DNA of 6,494 bases from positions 1 to 6,494 of the forward strand of contig JARIHJ010000016.1 in the NCBI GenBank assembly GCA_029288335.1. The letters run 5' to 3'. The notes beneath the pieces are model-generated. The model made no database searches. It worked only from the letters and a program-made list of their open reading frames with translations, and was not told where the DNA came from. The stretch is from Candidatus Saccharimonadota bacterium. GTDB taxonomy: Bacteria; Patescibacteriota; Saccharimonadia; Saccharimonadales; UBA4665. Positions 1 to 6,098 of the stretch are shown piece after piece (positions within the stretch are counted from its first letter, which is position 1; the number at the start of each line of letters is the position of its first letter). The position numbers and the translations under genes were made by a program.

Positions 1-14
1 TGTATAAGAGACAG
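1..14. other. Residual Nextera transposase adapter (mosaic-end fragment)
   Basis: TGTATAAGAGACAG is identical to the last 14 bases of the 19-bp Tn5/Nextera mosaic end used in sequencing libraries. It lies at the extreme end of the window. The reading frame of the adjoining nuclease becomes family-like only after it, with the Gly-Ser-Ala-Ile-His motif starting at base 16. This is library sequence and not genome, and the residues it would encode should be ignored. Confidence 0.93.
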
Positions 15-15
15 C

Positions 16-678
16 GGCAGCGCCATCCACGAAACGTTGGAGTGGTTACAATTAGAAATTAACAGAGAGAGAAAGCCGACATTAGCACAAACTCTAGGCT
101 ATTTTGACAGAGCGATGATTAGCAAAAAACTTGCCCCCGAAGAAACTAAGCGGCGGCTGGAGCAGGGCAGATTCGAGCTCGAAAAATATCTGGCTAGTGC
201 TAGTTTTAAAAAAGGTGATCAGACTGAAGTTAAATTCAAAAATGAAGGCGTTTTCGTCGGGGAAGCACACTTAAATGGAAAAATCGACAAGCTGGAAATT
301 CTAGACAAAACCGCAAAAACGCTAGCGATTGTCGACTACAAAACCGGCAGTCCGGCAAGCAAGTGGGGCTACGATTTGAAATTTCATAAGTACAAGCAGC
401 AGCTCTACCTGTATAAAATGCTAATCGAGGGCAGCGCCAAGTGGCGCGACTGGACGGTGGCTAGCGAACGCTTGGATTTCATCAAACCAGATGCTAGCGG
501 AGCCAGCCCATCGCTAGAACTGAAATTCGCCCGAGAAGAATTTGAGGAAACCAAAAAACTGCTTGAAGCAATGTGGCAGCATGTTCAGGCACTAAACTTC
601 CCAGATATCAGCGGCTATTCGGCAGATTTCGCCGGCACAAAAAAGTTTGAAGCCGATCTGATTGCTGGCAAAACTTAG
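16..678 (+). CDS. PD-(D/E)XK nuclease domain, C-terminal part of a RecB/AddB-like protein (5' truncated)
   Basis: The visible 221 codons encode a RecB-type PD-(D/E)XK nuclease domain. In this family the domain usually sits at the C-terminus of a UvrD-like helicase-nuclease that processes double-strand breaks, or forms a stand-alone exonuclease. Seen: a Gly-Ser-x-x-His-x-x-Leu-Glu motif right at the truncated start (codons from base 16); an acidic residue in Gly-Lys-Ile-Asp-Lys-Leu-Glu (Asp codon at 286); the catalytic Val-Asp-Tyr-Lys-Thr-Gly (Asp and Lys near 334-342); and the downstream Gln-Gln-Leu-Tyr-x-Tyr motif (around 397-411). No cysteine is present, so the Fe-S cluster of AddB-type nucleases is absent. 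The TTG at 37 could be read as a start, but it lies inside the His motif, so the gene continues upstream off the contig. Its TAG stop overlaps the stop of the convergent protease gene. The family call is firm. Whether a helicase precedes it cannot be seen. Confidence 0.85.
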   Translation, partial: GSAIHETLEWLQLEINRERKPTLAQTLGYFDRAMISKKLAPEETKRRLEQGRFELEKYLASASFKKGDQTEVKFKNEGVFVGEAHLNGKIDKLEILDKTAKTLAIVDYKTGSPASKWGYDLKFHKYKQQLYLYKMLIEGSAKWRDWTVASERLDFIKPDASGASPSLELKFAREEFEETKKLLEAMWQHVQALNFPDISGYSADFAGTKKFEADLIAGKT

Positions 679-1862
679 CCAGCACACTGGCCGGTCGAGA
701 CTGGAGAACTATCGGCATCGGCAGTTCGGAGCTCGGCTAGAACTTTTTGCATCGCTAGAGCATAGCCGACATCCGGGTAGCTGGTCGATTTAGCAAAAAC
801 TACGCCAATCACGCTGCCATCATCAGTGATCAAAGGACCGCCCGAATTGCCCGGCACGATGGGTGCCTTCAGCTCGAGAACTTGCCGCTGGGTAATACCT
901 TGGTTATAAATATTACGGCCGGTAGCTATAAAGCTGTCGATTACGGCCGCACCGTCTGATTGCAAACCTCCACCGCCGGGATAGCCCATTATGGCACCGG
1001 TCGTATCAGGATCGACGTGCTGCGATGAAATGACTAGCGGCGCGCCGGCAAGGTTATCGACTTCGAGAACTGCCAGGTCTAGATTTGAATCAAACAAGAC
1101 AGCTTTTGCCTTGTGCTCGCCATTATCGTCTATCACGTAGGGCTGGCTGATACCGGCGACAACATGAGCATTGGTCGCCACCAAATTCTGACCAACCACG
1201 AAACCGCTGCCTTCGACCAAACCGCCGCAGCCGAGGCCCTCGACTTTAACGACTGATTTTTGATCTTTTTCTACCGCCAGTTTGAGCCGGCCGGTAATGT
1301 CCGGCGCCACGATATTTTTAGGCGGCGTCGGCTCCCCACCCAGGAAAACGCGCGGAAAACCATTGGGGTTTATTAAGTAGCCGAGCCTAGCAATGACCGA
1401 TGGAGCGGGGGGCAGTATATTATCGAGCTTATTGATAAAAAATGAATTTTTTAAGTCGGTCTGCAAACCAGTAAAGGGCAGTGCAATCAGGACTGCGGCC
1501 GCGAGCCATACCGCGACGAGCAGCGATACACCGCCGGCTAGCGAACCGACGCCGGCGTCAACTTCATTGATTATCTTATCCGGTAATTTGTGCTTAATCA
1601 GGATGCCGACAAACTCGCCCACAGTGAGGAAAATAATAGCGGAACCCAGAGTAATAGCTAAAGTTAACAGCAGTCGGCTCCCCGGCGAATGAGCTATGCC
1701 AATAAGATATGGCTCGATTAAGGCACCGATAACAAGACCACCAAAGAAGCCTAGCGCCGAGAAAAATTGTCGCACCAGCCCCAGCTCGCGCCCGCGCAGT
1801 AGCGCAAAAATTAATAAAATCCCGACTATAATATCAACTATCAAAACAATTAATTTTACCAC
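675..1862 (-). CDS. MarP-like membrane serine protease (CvpA domain fused to trypsin-like protease)
   Basis: This 395-residue protein has about four membrane helices at the N-terminus (near residues 4-22, 31-52, 66-90, 106-130; CvpA/colicin V production family), a Pro-rich linker (about 150-190), and a chymotrypsin-fold protease domain. The catalytic triad is visible: His233 in Asn-Ala-His-Val-Val, Asp262 in Leu-Asp-Leu-Ala-Val, Ser340 in Pro-Gly-Asn-Ser-Gly-Gly-Pro. Length and residue positions closely match Mycobacterium tuberculosis MarP (Rv3671c; about 397 aa, triad His235/Asp264/Ser343), a membrane protease for acid and oxidative stress. Cys212 and Cys393 correspond to the MarP disulfide that clamps the protease domain, and they are the only cysteines. 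The protease faces outward by analogy. The GTG at 1862 gives the longest frame but has no Shine-Dalgarno, and an extended -10 lies on top of it. The TTG at 1844 (Met-Ile-Val-Asp-Ile-Ile) is a plausible true start and fits the usual CvpA N-terminus. Divergent from the VKOR gene; the stop overlaps that of the nuclease gene. Confidence 0.9.
   Translation of the reverse strand: MVKLIVLIVDIIVGILLIFALLRGRELGLVRQFFSALGFFGGLVIGALIEPYLIGIAHSPGSRLLLTLAITLGSAIIFLTVGEFVGILIKHKLPDKIINEVDAGVGSLAGGVSLLVAVWLAAAVLIALPFTGLQTDLKNSFFINKLDNILPPAPSVIARLGYLINPNGFPRVFLGGEPTPPKNIVAPDITGRLKLAVEKDQKSVVKVEGLGCGGLVEGSGFVVGQNLVATNAHVVAGISQPYVIDDNGEHKAKAVLFDSNLDLAVLEVDNLAGAPLVISSQHVDPDTTGAIMGYPGGGGLQSDGAAVIDSFIATGRNIYNQGITQRQVLELKAPIVPGNSGGPLITDDGSVIGVVFAKSTSYPDVGYALAMQKVLAELRTADADSSPVSTGQCAG
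1853..1861 (-). promoter_or_regulatory. Candidate extended -10 for the MarP-like gene
   Basis: On the minus strand TGGTAAAAT (TG at 1861-1860, TAAAAT at 1858-1853) would start transcription near 1846. That is downstream of the longest-frame GTG at 1862 and 2 nt before the in-frame TTG at 1844-1842. If used, the mRNA is essentially leaderless and the protein is 389 residues. I see no good -35. This is inferred from symmetry with the VKOR promoter. Confidence 0.45.
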
Positions 1863-1900
1863 TACTCGAGGGTTCCCGGCTGTGAGCTAGCCAGCCCGCG

Positions 1901-1909
1901 TGGTAAAAT
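1901..1909 (+). promoter_or_regulatory. Extended -10 promoter of the VKOR gene (leaderless)
   Basis: TGGTAAAAT: TG at 1901-1902 and TAAAAT at 1904-1909, ending 6 nt before the ATG at 1916, so transcription is predicted to begin at the A of the start codon. There is no Shine-Dalgarno upstream of the ATG and no recognisable -35 hexamer, which is typical of extended -10 promoters. Confidence 0.6.
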
Positions 1910-1915
1910 TCAGCT

Positions 1916-2542
1916 ATGCCGAAAGCCAAAACGAAGACCAGCGCTAACACCAGCCGGCTAGGCCAGTGGCTGCCGTGGATTTTGCTCATTGGCGGCGTCA
2001 TTGGGCTATTTTGCTCGGCCGTGCTAGTGCACGACGAAATCGCCTTACTCAAAAATCCGAGTTTCCAGCCAGCCTGCAACATCAATCCAGTGATCGCCTG
2101 CGGCAGCGTGATGAAATCCTGGGAGGCAAACGTCTTCCATTATTTGCCGAACCCAGCCGTTGGTCTTATAGCGTTTCCAATATTAATCACGGCCGGCGTT
2201 GCACTGCTCGCCGGCGCCAGGCTCAAGAAATGGTTCTGGCTACTCTTGAACCTCGGCACGCTAGCCGGGTTAGTCTTCGTCCACTGGCTGTTTTACCAAA
2301 CGGTTTACGTCATCCACGCGCTTTGCCCGTATTGTATGGGTGTGTGGGTCGTTACGATCACAATGTTTTGGTATGTCACGCTGTATAACCTTGGACGGGG
2401 GTTAGACAGGTTGCCGCCGCAAGTGCAGAAGCTAGCCGCTTTCGCCAGGCGCCACCACCTGGATATTCTGGTTTTATGGTTCGTGATTTTAGCGGCGCTG
2501 ATTTTGAAACATTTTTGGTATTATTACGGCCACTACTTTTAA
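1916..2542 (+). CDS. Vitamin K epoxide reductase (VKOR) family disulfide-forming membrane protein
   Basis: This 208-residue membrane protein has a basic N-terminus and about five helices (near 18-37, 79-100, 105-132, 140-158, 184-202). Bacterial VKORs replace DsbB: they re-oxidise a DsbA-like partner outside the membrane and pass electrons to quinone. Seen: the loop cysteine pair Cys54 and Cys62 (C-x7-C, within Ala-Cys-Asn-Ile-Asn-Pro-Val-Ile-Ala-Cys-Gly), the conserved Ser68-Trp-Glu-Ala-Asn-Val-Phe stretch, Asn-Pro-x-x-Gly at 79-83, and the quinone-side redox motif Cys137-Pro-Tyr-Cys140. C-x7-C spacing is the pattern of actinobacterial VKOR such as that of M. tuberculosis. No thioredoxin domain is fused after helix 5, so a separate DsbA-like partner must exist outside the window. 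The ATG start fits the promoter, which ends 6 nt upstream. It is divergent from the MarP-like protease, whose two cysteines are a plausible substrate. The NRAMP-family gene follows after 47 bp. Confidence 0.93.
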   Translation: MPKAKTKTSANTSRLGQWLPWILLIGGVIGLFCSAVLVHDEIALLKNPSFQPACNINPVIACGSVMKSWEANVFHYLPNPAVGLIAFPILITAGVALLAGARLKKWFWLLLNLGTLAGLVFVHWLFYQTVYVIHALCPYCMGVWVVTITMFWYVTLYNLGRGLDRLPPQVQKLAAFARRHHLDILVLWFVILAALILKHFWYYYGHYF

Positions 2543-2546
2543 TTCG

Positions 2547-2570
2547 CTAGAATTGCTAGAATAATTCTAG
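2547..2570. promoter_or_regulatory. Palindromic operator-like site overlapping the NRAMP promoter
   Basis: Three copies of one half-site lie in 24 bp: CTAGAATT (2547-2554), CTAGAAT (2556-2562), and the inverse AATTCTAG (2563-2570). The inner pair makes a perfect 15-bp palindrome, CTAGAATAATTCTAG (2556-2570). An extended -10, TGCTAGAAT (2554-2562), is embedded in it, with a start predicted near 2569, about 21 nt before the ATG. The geometry suits a metal-responsive repressor covering the -10, but which regulator is unknown. It could also fold as a weak hairpin at the end of the VKOR mRNA; there is no T-run. Confidence 0.55.
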
Positions 2571-2589
2571 TAAAACGCTAGCGCTTGAA

Positions 2590-3981
2590 ATGAAAAAACG
2601 TCACCAACATAAACATTACAGTGAGGATCAGCTCATCCGAATGGGGGCAGAAGCGCCGGCAATGCTGCTAGAACGCGGTATCACTAGGGGTGAGAAAATC
2701 GGTGCGCCAGCCGAGAAACTTGTCAAAAAGGGTGGCCACTACTGGCATATGCTTGGACCCGGGCTGACGACCGGCGCATCGGATGATGACCCGTCGGGCA
2801 TCGCGACTTATTCCCAGCTCGGCGCTGCCTACGGCTACCGGTTCTTGTGGATGGCGCCTTATTTATACCCATTTACCGCCGTTACACAAGAAATGTGCGC
2901 TAGAATCGGCCTGGTCACCGGCCGAGGGCTAGCTGCTAATATCCGGCAGCACTATAGCCGCCGAGTCCTGAAATGGTGCGCATTGCTACTATTTATCGCT
3001 AATGTGACTAATCTCGGCGCTGATCTCGGTGCTATGGCACAGGGCGTAAAATTGCTGGCACCGAGCCTTAGTTTTGGCTGGCTCGTAGTCGCATTCGCGG
3101 TTTTCAGCCTGGGATTACAGATTTTTACGCCTTATGCAAAATACGCCCGCTACTTGAAGTGGCTCGCGATGGTGCTAATCGGCTATATTTTTTCGGCTAT
3201 CTTGGCACATCTTGACTGGGGCAATGTGCTGGCGCATGGATTTATTCCGCAAATCCCATTTAATAAAGACGGCATAATTATGTTCTGCGCCGTGCTCGGC
3301 ACAACGATCTCGCCATATTTATTCTTCTGGCAAACCAGCCAGGAAGTTGAGGACCAAGTGCAAAAGGGCAAAACAACTGTCAAACTACGGCGCTCGCTGC
3401 TAACCCGTGACGATGTCAAAAGTATGCGTGTCGATGTGTGGTCAGGTATTTTTCTGACCGTTATTGTAATGTTCTTCATTGTTGCGGCTGCAGGCGGGAT
3501 ACTTTTCCCGCATGGCATTACCAACATCAATACTGCCTCGCAGGCGGCCGAAGCGCTTCGGCCATTCGCCGGTAACGCGACGTATTTCTTGTTCGCGATC
3601 GGCATTATTGGCACCGGTTTATTGACGATTCCGGTGCTCGCCGGCGCAACTAGCTACACAATCTCAGAGAGCTTCGGCTGGAAAGAGGGGCTCTACCGCA
3701 AATTGACGCAAGCGCGGGCCTTCTACGGAATCATAATGATCGCGATGTTAGTCGGGCTCGCCATCAACTTCATCGGCCTAAATCCGATCAGGGCGCTAAT
3801 TTATTCGGCTGTTATCAACGGGCTGGTCGCACCTGTCATTTTATTTCTGATAGTGCGCTTAGCCAGCAGCAAAAAGGTGATGGGTCAGTGGGTGGCCGGC
3901 CGGGTGACTAGAACTATCGGCTGGGTTACCACGCTAGCAATGGCTGTTGCAGGTATCGCCGCCATTGTCGCGCTAGTCTAA
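2590..3981 (+). CDS. NRAMP-superfamily divalent metal transporter, non-canonical clade
   Basis: This 463-residue polytopic protein matches the NRAMP (SLC11) family, proton-coupled importers of divalent cations in the cytoplasmic membrane. The LeuT-fold unwound helices can be located. Helix 1 carries Gly-Ala-Ser-Asp-Asp-Asp-Pro-Ser-Gly (Asp65-Gly70) in place of canonical Asp-Pro-Gly-Asn. Helix 6 carries Thr-Thr-Ile-Ser-Pro-Tyr (238-243) in place of the Met-Pro-His motif, followed by Gln-Glu-Val-Glu (251-254). The helix 1 aspartate is kept, but the metal-binding Asn and Met are absent. This pattern is shared by a bacterial clade usually labelled Mn/Fe transporter without proof, so Mg2+ or another ion is possible. 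The N-terminus before helix 1 is long (about 52 residues) and begins with three spaced histidines (His5, His7, His9), possibly metal-binding. The ATG is the only upstream Met because an in-frame TAG lies at 2557. There is no Shine-Dalgarno. A palindrome covers the promoter. The stop lies 1 bp from the convergent permease stop. Confidence 0.9.
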   Translation: MKKRHQHKHYSEDQLIRMGAEAPAMLLERGITRGEKIGAPAEKLVKKGGHYWHMLGPGLTTGASDDDPSGIATYSQLGAAYGYRFLWMAPYLYPFTAVTQEMCARIGLVTGRGLAANIRQHYSRRVLKWCALLLFIANVTNLGADLGAMAQGVKLLAPSLSFGWLVVAFAVFSLGLQIFTPYAKYARYLKWLAMVLIGYIFSAILAHLDWGNVLAHGFIPQIPFNKDGIIMFCAVLGTTISPYLFFWQTSQEVEDQVQKGKTTVKLRRSLLTRDDVKSMRVDVWSGIFLTVIVMFFIVAAAGGILFPHGITNINTASQAAEALRPFAGNATYFLFAIGIIGTGLLTIPVLAGATSYTISESFGWKEGLYRKLTQARAFYGIIMIAMLVGLAINFIGLNPIRALIYSAVINGLVAPVILFLIVRLASSKKVMGQWVAGRVTRTIGWVTTLAMAVAGIAAIVALV

Positions 3982-3982
3982 T

Positions 3983-5203
3983 TTATTCGTTACGAAGAGC
4001 CTCGATCGGGTTCTTGCGGGCAGCTTTTATGGCTGGGATTGTCCCGAAAATAACGCCTACAGCCAGAGCAACCGCGTCGGCAATAACGATACTCTGCCAG
4101 CTAACCAGCGGTGTCAGGGAAGAAAACAAAAAGATAAAATAAGTAACCAGTAATGCCAACAGCGTACCAATAGCAGCGCCGATGGCTGACAGCACGACTG
4201 CTTCCATCACAAACTGGTCAAGGATTTGCCGATTGCTCGCGCCGACTGCCTTTCTAAGACCAATTTCGCTCATCCGCTCAGCTACCGACACCAGCATCAC
4301 GTCCATAATACCGACACCGCCAACCAGCAAGGCCACGGCAGCGACGCCGATAATCATCGTGGTAATAAGCGACAGAATGTTATTGGTCGTATTGAGCGAT
4401 TGTTGCTGGGTCAACACCGTAAAATCGTGCTGGCCGTGAGCCGCGGCCAAGCGCCGGTTAAGGCTAGCATAGACTTTGTCCACGTCGCTGGATTTGTCCG
4501 GCTTGACTAGAATTTCAAAGATTGGTGCATGCTGACTGGTCAACTGCCTAAAGGTGTCGTAGCGGATAAAAATTGCGTTATTCAAATTAGCATTAGGGGA
4601 GAAGGGCGCCTCATCAAACTGGTTGAAAACCCCGGTAACGACAAAAGTCTGGCCTAATAGCTGAAAAGTATCACCAATCGGCACCTCGCTGCCAAAAAAG
4701 GTCTTAGCCGCCCCCGCGCCGACGACCGCCGCATTCACCGAGCTATTTTCGTCAAAGAAAGTCCCATAGCTAATTGTCTGATTAACCAGCTGGGGTAAAT
4801 TGCCGCTAGTAGCCAGAACCGGGCCGGCGGTGTATTTTTGGTTGCCGTTACTCGGCGTACTAGCGACTAGGCTCAGCGGTGCGGCCAATTTTACATCTTG
4901 TGTTGATGCCACAGTATTAATATCACTGGCGCTCAAGCTGCCGGAGCTAGTAATGCCTTGACCGATGCCAAAAGTCGCCGAACTAGTACCGACTTGGCCG
5001 GCCCGAACCGTTATCAGATCTTTGCCAAGCTGTGAAATTTGTCCGGAGACTTGGCCCTTAATGCCTTCGCCAATCGCCACCACCACGATAAATGCAGCGA
5101 CACCGATAACTATGCCTATGAGCGTTAGCAGACTGCGGCCTTTACTTAGCCGAATCGTCCGTAGTGCCACACGTAAATTAGCGCGCAGTTGACCGGATAT
5201 CAT
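3983..5203 (-). CDS. ABC transporter permease, MacB/FtsX family
   Basis: This 406-residue type VII ABC permease has one N-terminal membrane helix (about 24-45), a large extracytoplasmic MacB-PCD domain (about 50-270), and three C-terminal helices (about 276-300, 330-356, 370-392) of the FtsX domain. The coupling segment Gly-Gly-Val-Gly-Ile-Met-Asp-x-Met-Leu-Val-Ser-Val (295-307) and Glu-Ile-Gly-Leu-Arg-Lys-Ala-Val-Gly-Ala (313-322) is nearly the MacB consensus, with Asp301 where Asn is usual. The C-terminus has the family Pro-Ile-Glu-Ala-Leu-Arg. Such transporters work by mechanotransmission and handle lipoproteins, peptides, toxins or antibiotics; the substrate is not deducible. No adaptor (MacA-like) gene is visible. 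The ATG overlaps the ATPase stop (ATGA) and has a perfect AAGGAG 6 nt upstream, which indicates coupled translation. The extracytoplasmic domain is rich in Ser, Thr, Asn and Gln and has no cysteine. Confidence 0.93.
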   Translation of the reverse strand: MISGQLRANLRVALRTIRLSKGRSLLTLIGIVIGVAAFIVVVAIGEGIKGQVSGQISQLGKDLITVRAGQVGTSSATFGIGQGITSSGSLSASDINTVASTQDVKLAAPLSLVASTPSNGNQKYTAGPVLATSGNLPQLVNQTISYGTFFDENSSVNAAVVGAGAAKTFFGSEVPIGDTFQLLGQTFVVTGVFNQFDEAPFSPNANLNNAIFIRYDTFRQLTSQHAPIFEILVKPDKSSDVDKVYASLNRRLAAAHGQHDFTVLTQQQSLNTTNNILSLITTMIIGVAAVALLVGGVGIMDVMLVSVAERMSEIGLRKAVGASNRQILDQFVMEAVVLSAIGAAIGTLLALLVTYFIFLFSSLTPLVSWQSIVIADAVALAVGVIFGTIPAIKAARKNPIEALRNE

Positions 5204-6063
5204 TTTCGACTCCTTCTCTTGGCGGCGCGCCGGCTTTTGCGGCTGGGTTTGTCAACTTCCGGATTTTCGTCACCCGGTAGGCGACGAATTTTCATCAAAG
5301 CCGAGACGCCAGCCACATCATCCTCAGCAGTTTTAGAAATTTGACGCAGTTGATGCGCCGCAGTTTTGGCAATCTGACCTAGCGCCGTCGGCTCGTCGTG
5401 AATAACCATACCGTCACGCATATAAAACACCCGGGTGGCGTAGCGCGTCAGTTCCGGATTGTGAGTAACAAAGATAATCGTGTTGCCACCGCGGTGAATT
5501 TCGCTTAGTAGCTCCATTACTAGCCGAGAACTGCTGCTGTCGAGGTTGCCGGTTGGTTCGTCGGCAATAATCAGCTCCGGCTTGTTAACCAGCGCCCGGG
5601 CAATCGCAACGCACTGGATTTGGCCGCCAGATAATTGGCGCGGATAAAAGTAAGCGTGTTGGCTCATCCCGACGCGGTCGAGCATTTTTAGGGCGATGCC
5701 TTGCTGGCGGCGCAAGCTCATACCTTTGTAGGCTAGCGGCAAGGCGACGTTCTCCAGGGCGGTCAAGCGCGGCAGCAAATTTTGTGATTGAAAAATGAAG
5801 CCGATTCGATCCCGTCGAATGCGCGCTCGGCGATTGGCCGACATCTTCGCTGCAGCCCGATTATTAAATTGATACTCGCCGTGCGTCGGACTGTCGAGCA
5901 GGCCAATCACATGCATTAGCGTGCTCTTGCCGCTGCCGCTTGGTCCCATCACAGCGACAAATTCGCCGTCGTCAATCGTCAGATTAACTTCATCCAGCGC
6001 CAGATTCGTGGCGTTGCCCAGGCCATAGAGTTTGCTAACTTCATTAAGTTCAATCAGCGCCAT
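5200..6063 (-). CDS. ABC transporter ATP-binding protein, LolD/MacB type
   Basis: This 287-residue nucleotide-binding subunit powers the downstream permease from the cytoplasmic side. Seen in order: Walker A Gly-Pro-Ser-Gly-Ser-Gly-Lys-Ser-Thr (40-48), Q-loop Gln92, signature Leu-Ser-Gly-Gly-Gln (144-148), Walker B Leu-Ile-Ile-Ala-Asp-Glu (164-169), D-loop around Leu174-Asp175, H-loop His201. The ATPase core ends near residue 222. A tail of about 65 residues follows and finishes in a very basic run (Arg-Lys-Ser-Arg-Arg-Ala-Ala-Lys-Arg-Arg), longer than typical LolD/MacB ATPase subunits of about 220-235 residues. An oddity is Cys151 (codon at 5613-5611, TGC), where the family nearly always has Arg (Gly-Gly-Gln-Gln-Gln-Arg-Val-Ala). 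It is first in a two-gene operon and overlaps the permease start by 4 bp. The ATG at 6063 fits a leaderless promoter, with the -10 ending 6 nt upstream. Confidence 0.93.
   Translation of the reverse strand: MALIELNEVSKLYGLGNATNLALDEVNLTIDDGEFVAVMGPSGSGKSTLMHVIGLLDSPTHGEYQFNNRAAAKMSANRRARIRRDRIGFIFQSQNLLPRLTALENVALPLAYKGMSLRRQQGIALKMLDRVGMSQHAYFYPRQLSGGQIQCVAIARALVNKPELIIADEPTGNLDSSSSRLVMELLSEIHRGGNTIIFVTHNPELTRYATRVFYMRDGMVIHDEPTALGQIAKTAAHQLRQISKTAEDDVAGVSALMKIRRLPGDENPEVDKPSRKSRRAAKRRSRK
5210..5215 (-). promoter_or_regulatory. Shine-Dalgarno site for the permease
   Basis: AAGGAG on the minus strand lies inside the end of the ATPase frame, 6 nt before the permease ATG (5203). It is the only strong ribosome binding site found in front of a gene start in this window. 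It supports the chosen permease start and contrasts with the SD-less first genes. Confidence 0.85.
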
Positions 6064-6069
6064 TCTCTT

Positions 6070-6098
6070 ATTCTAATCGTATTATTTGCATTCTACAA
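6070..6098 (-). promoter_or_regulatory. Promoter of the ABC operon (leaderless)
   Basis: On the minus strand TTGTAG (6098-6093) is followed after 17 bp by TAGAAT (6075-6070). The -10 ends 6 nt before the ATG, which puts the transcription start at the A of the start codon. The -35 coincides with one arm of the palindrome at 6093-6112. Confidence 0.6.

Larger units (their letters stand above)
1852..1910. repeat. 11-bp perfect inverted repeat across the protease/VKOR divergent region
   Basis: AATTTTACCAC (1852-1862) and GTGGTAAAATT (1900-1910) are perfect reverse complements separated by 37 bp. Read outward, each arm contains TGGTAAAAT, a TG-n extended -10 element, so the repeat may be two divergent promoters of identical core sequence. 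It could instead be a regulator-binding pair, or both. Confidence 0.75.

Noticed and set aside
1834..2085. Minus-strand open frame over the VKOR start and the divergent promoter region.
   Set aside because: It is antisense to the conserved VKOR N-terminus and covers the promoters, and its product has no recognisable domain.
1966..2388. Plus-strand frame overlapping the VKOR gene in another phase.
   Set aside because: The VKOR frame carries all the conserved cysteines; this one is rich in Arg and has no motif.
3183..3614. Minus-strand open frame of 143 codons inside the NRAMP-family gene.
   Set aside because: It is a shadow of a clearly conserved gene; the composition is low in family-like features and no start signal is visible.
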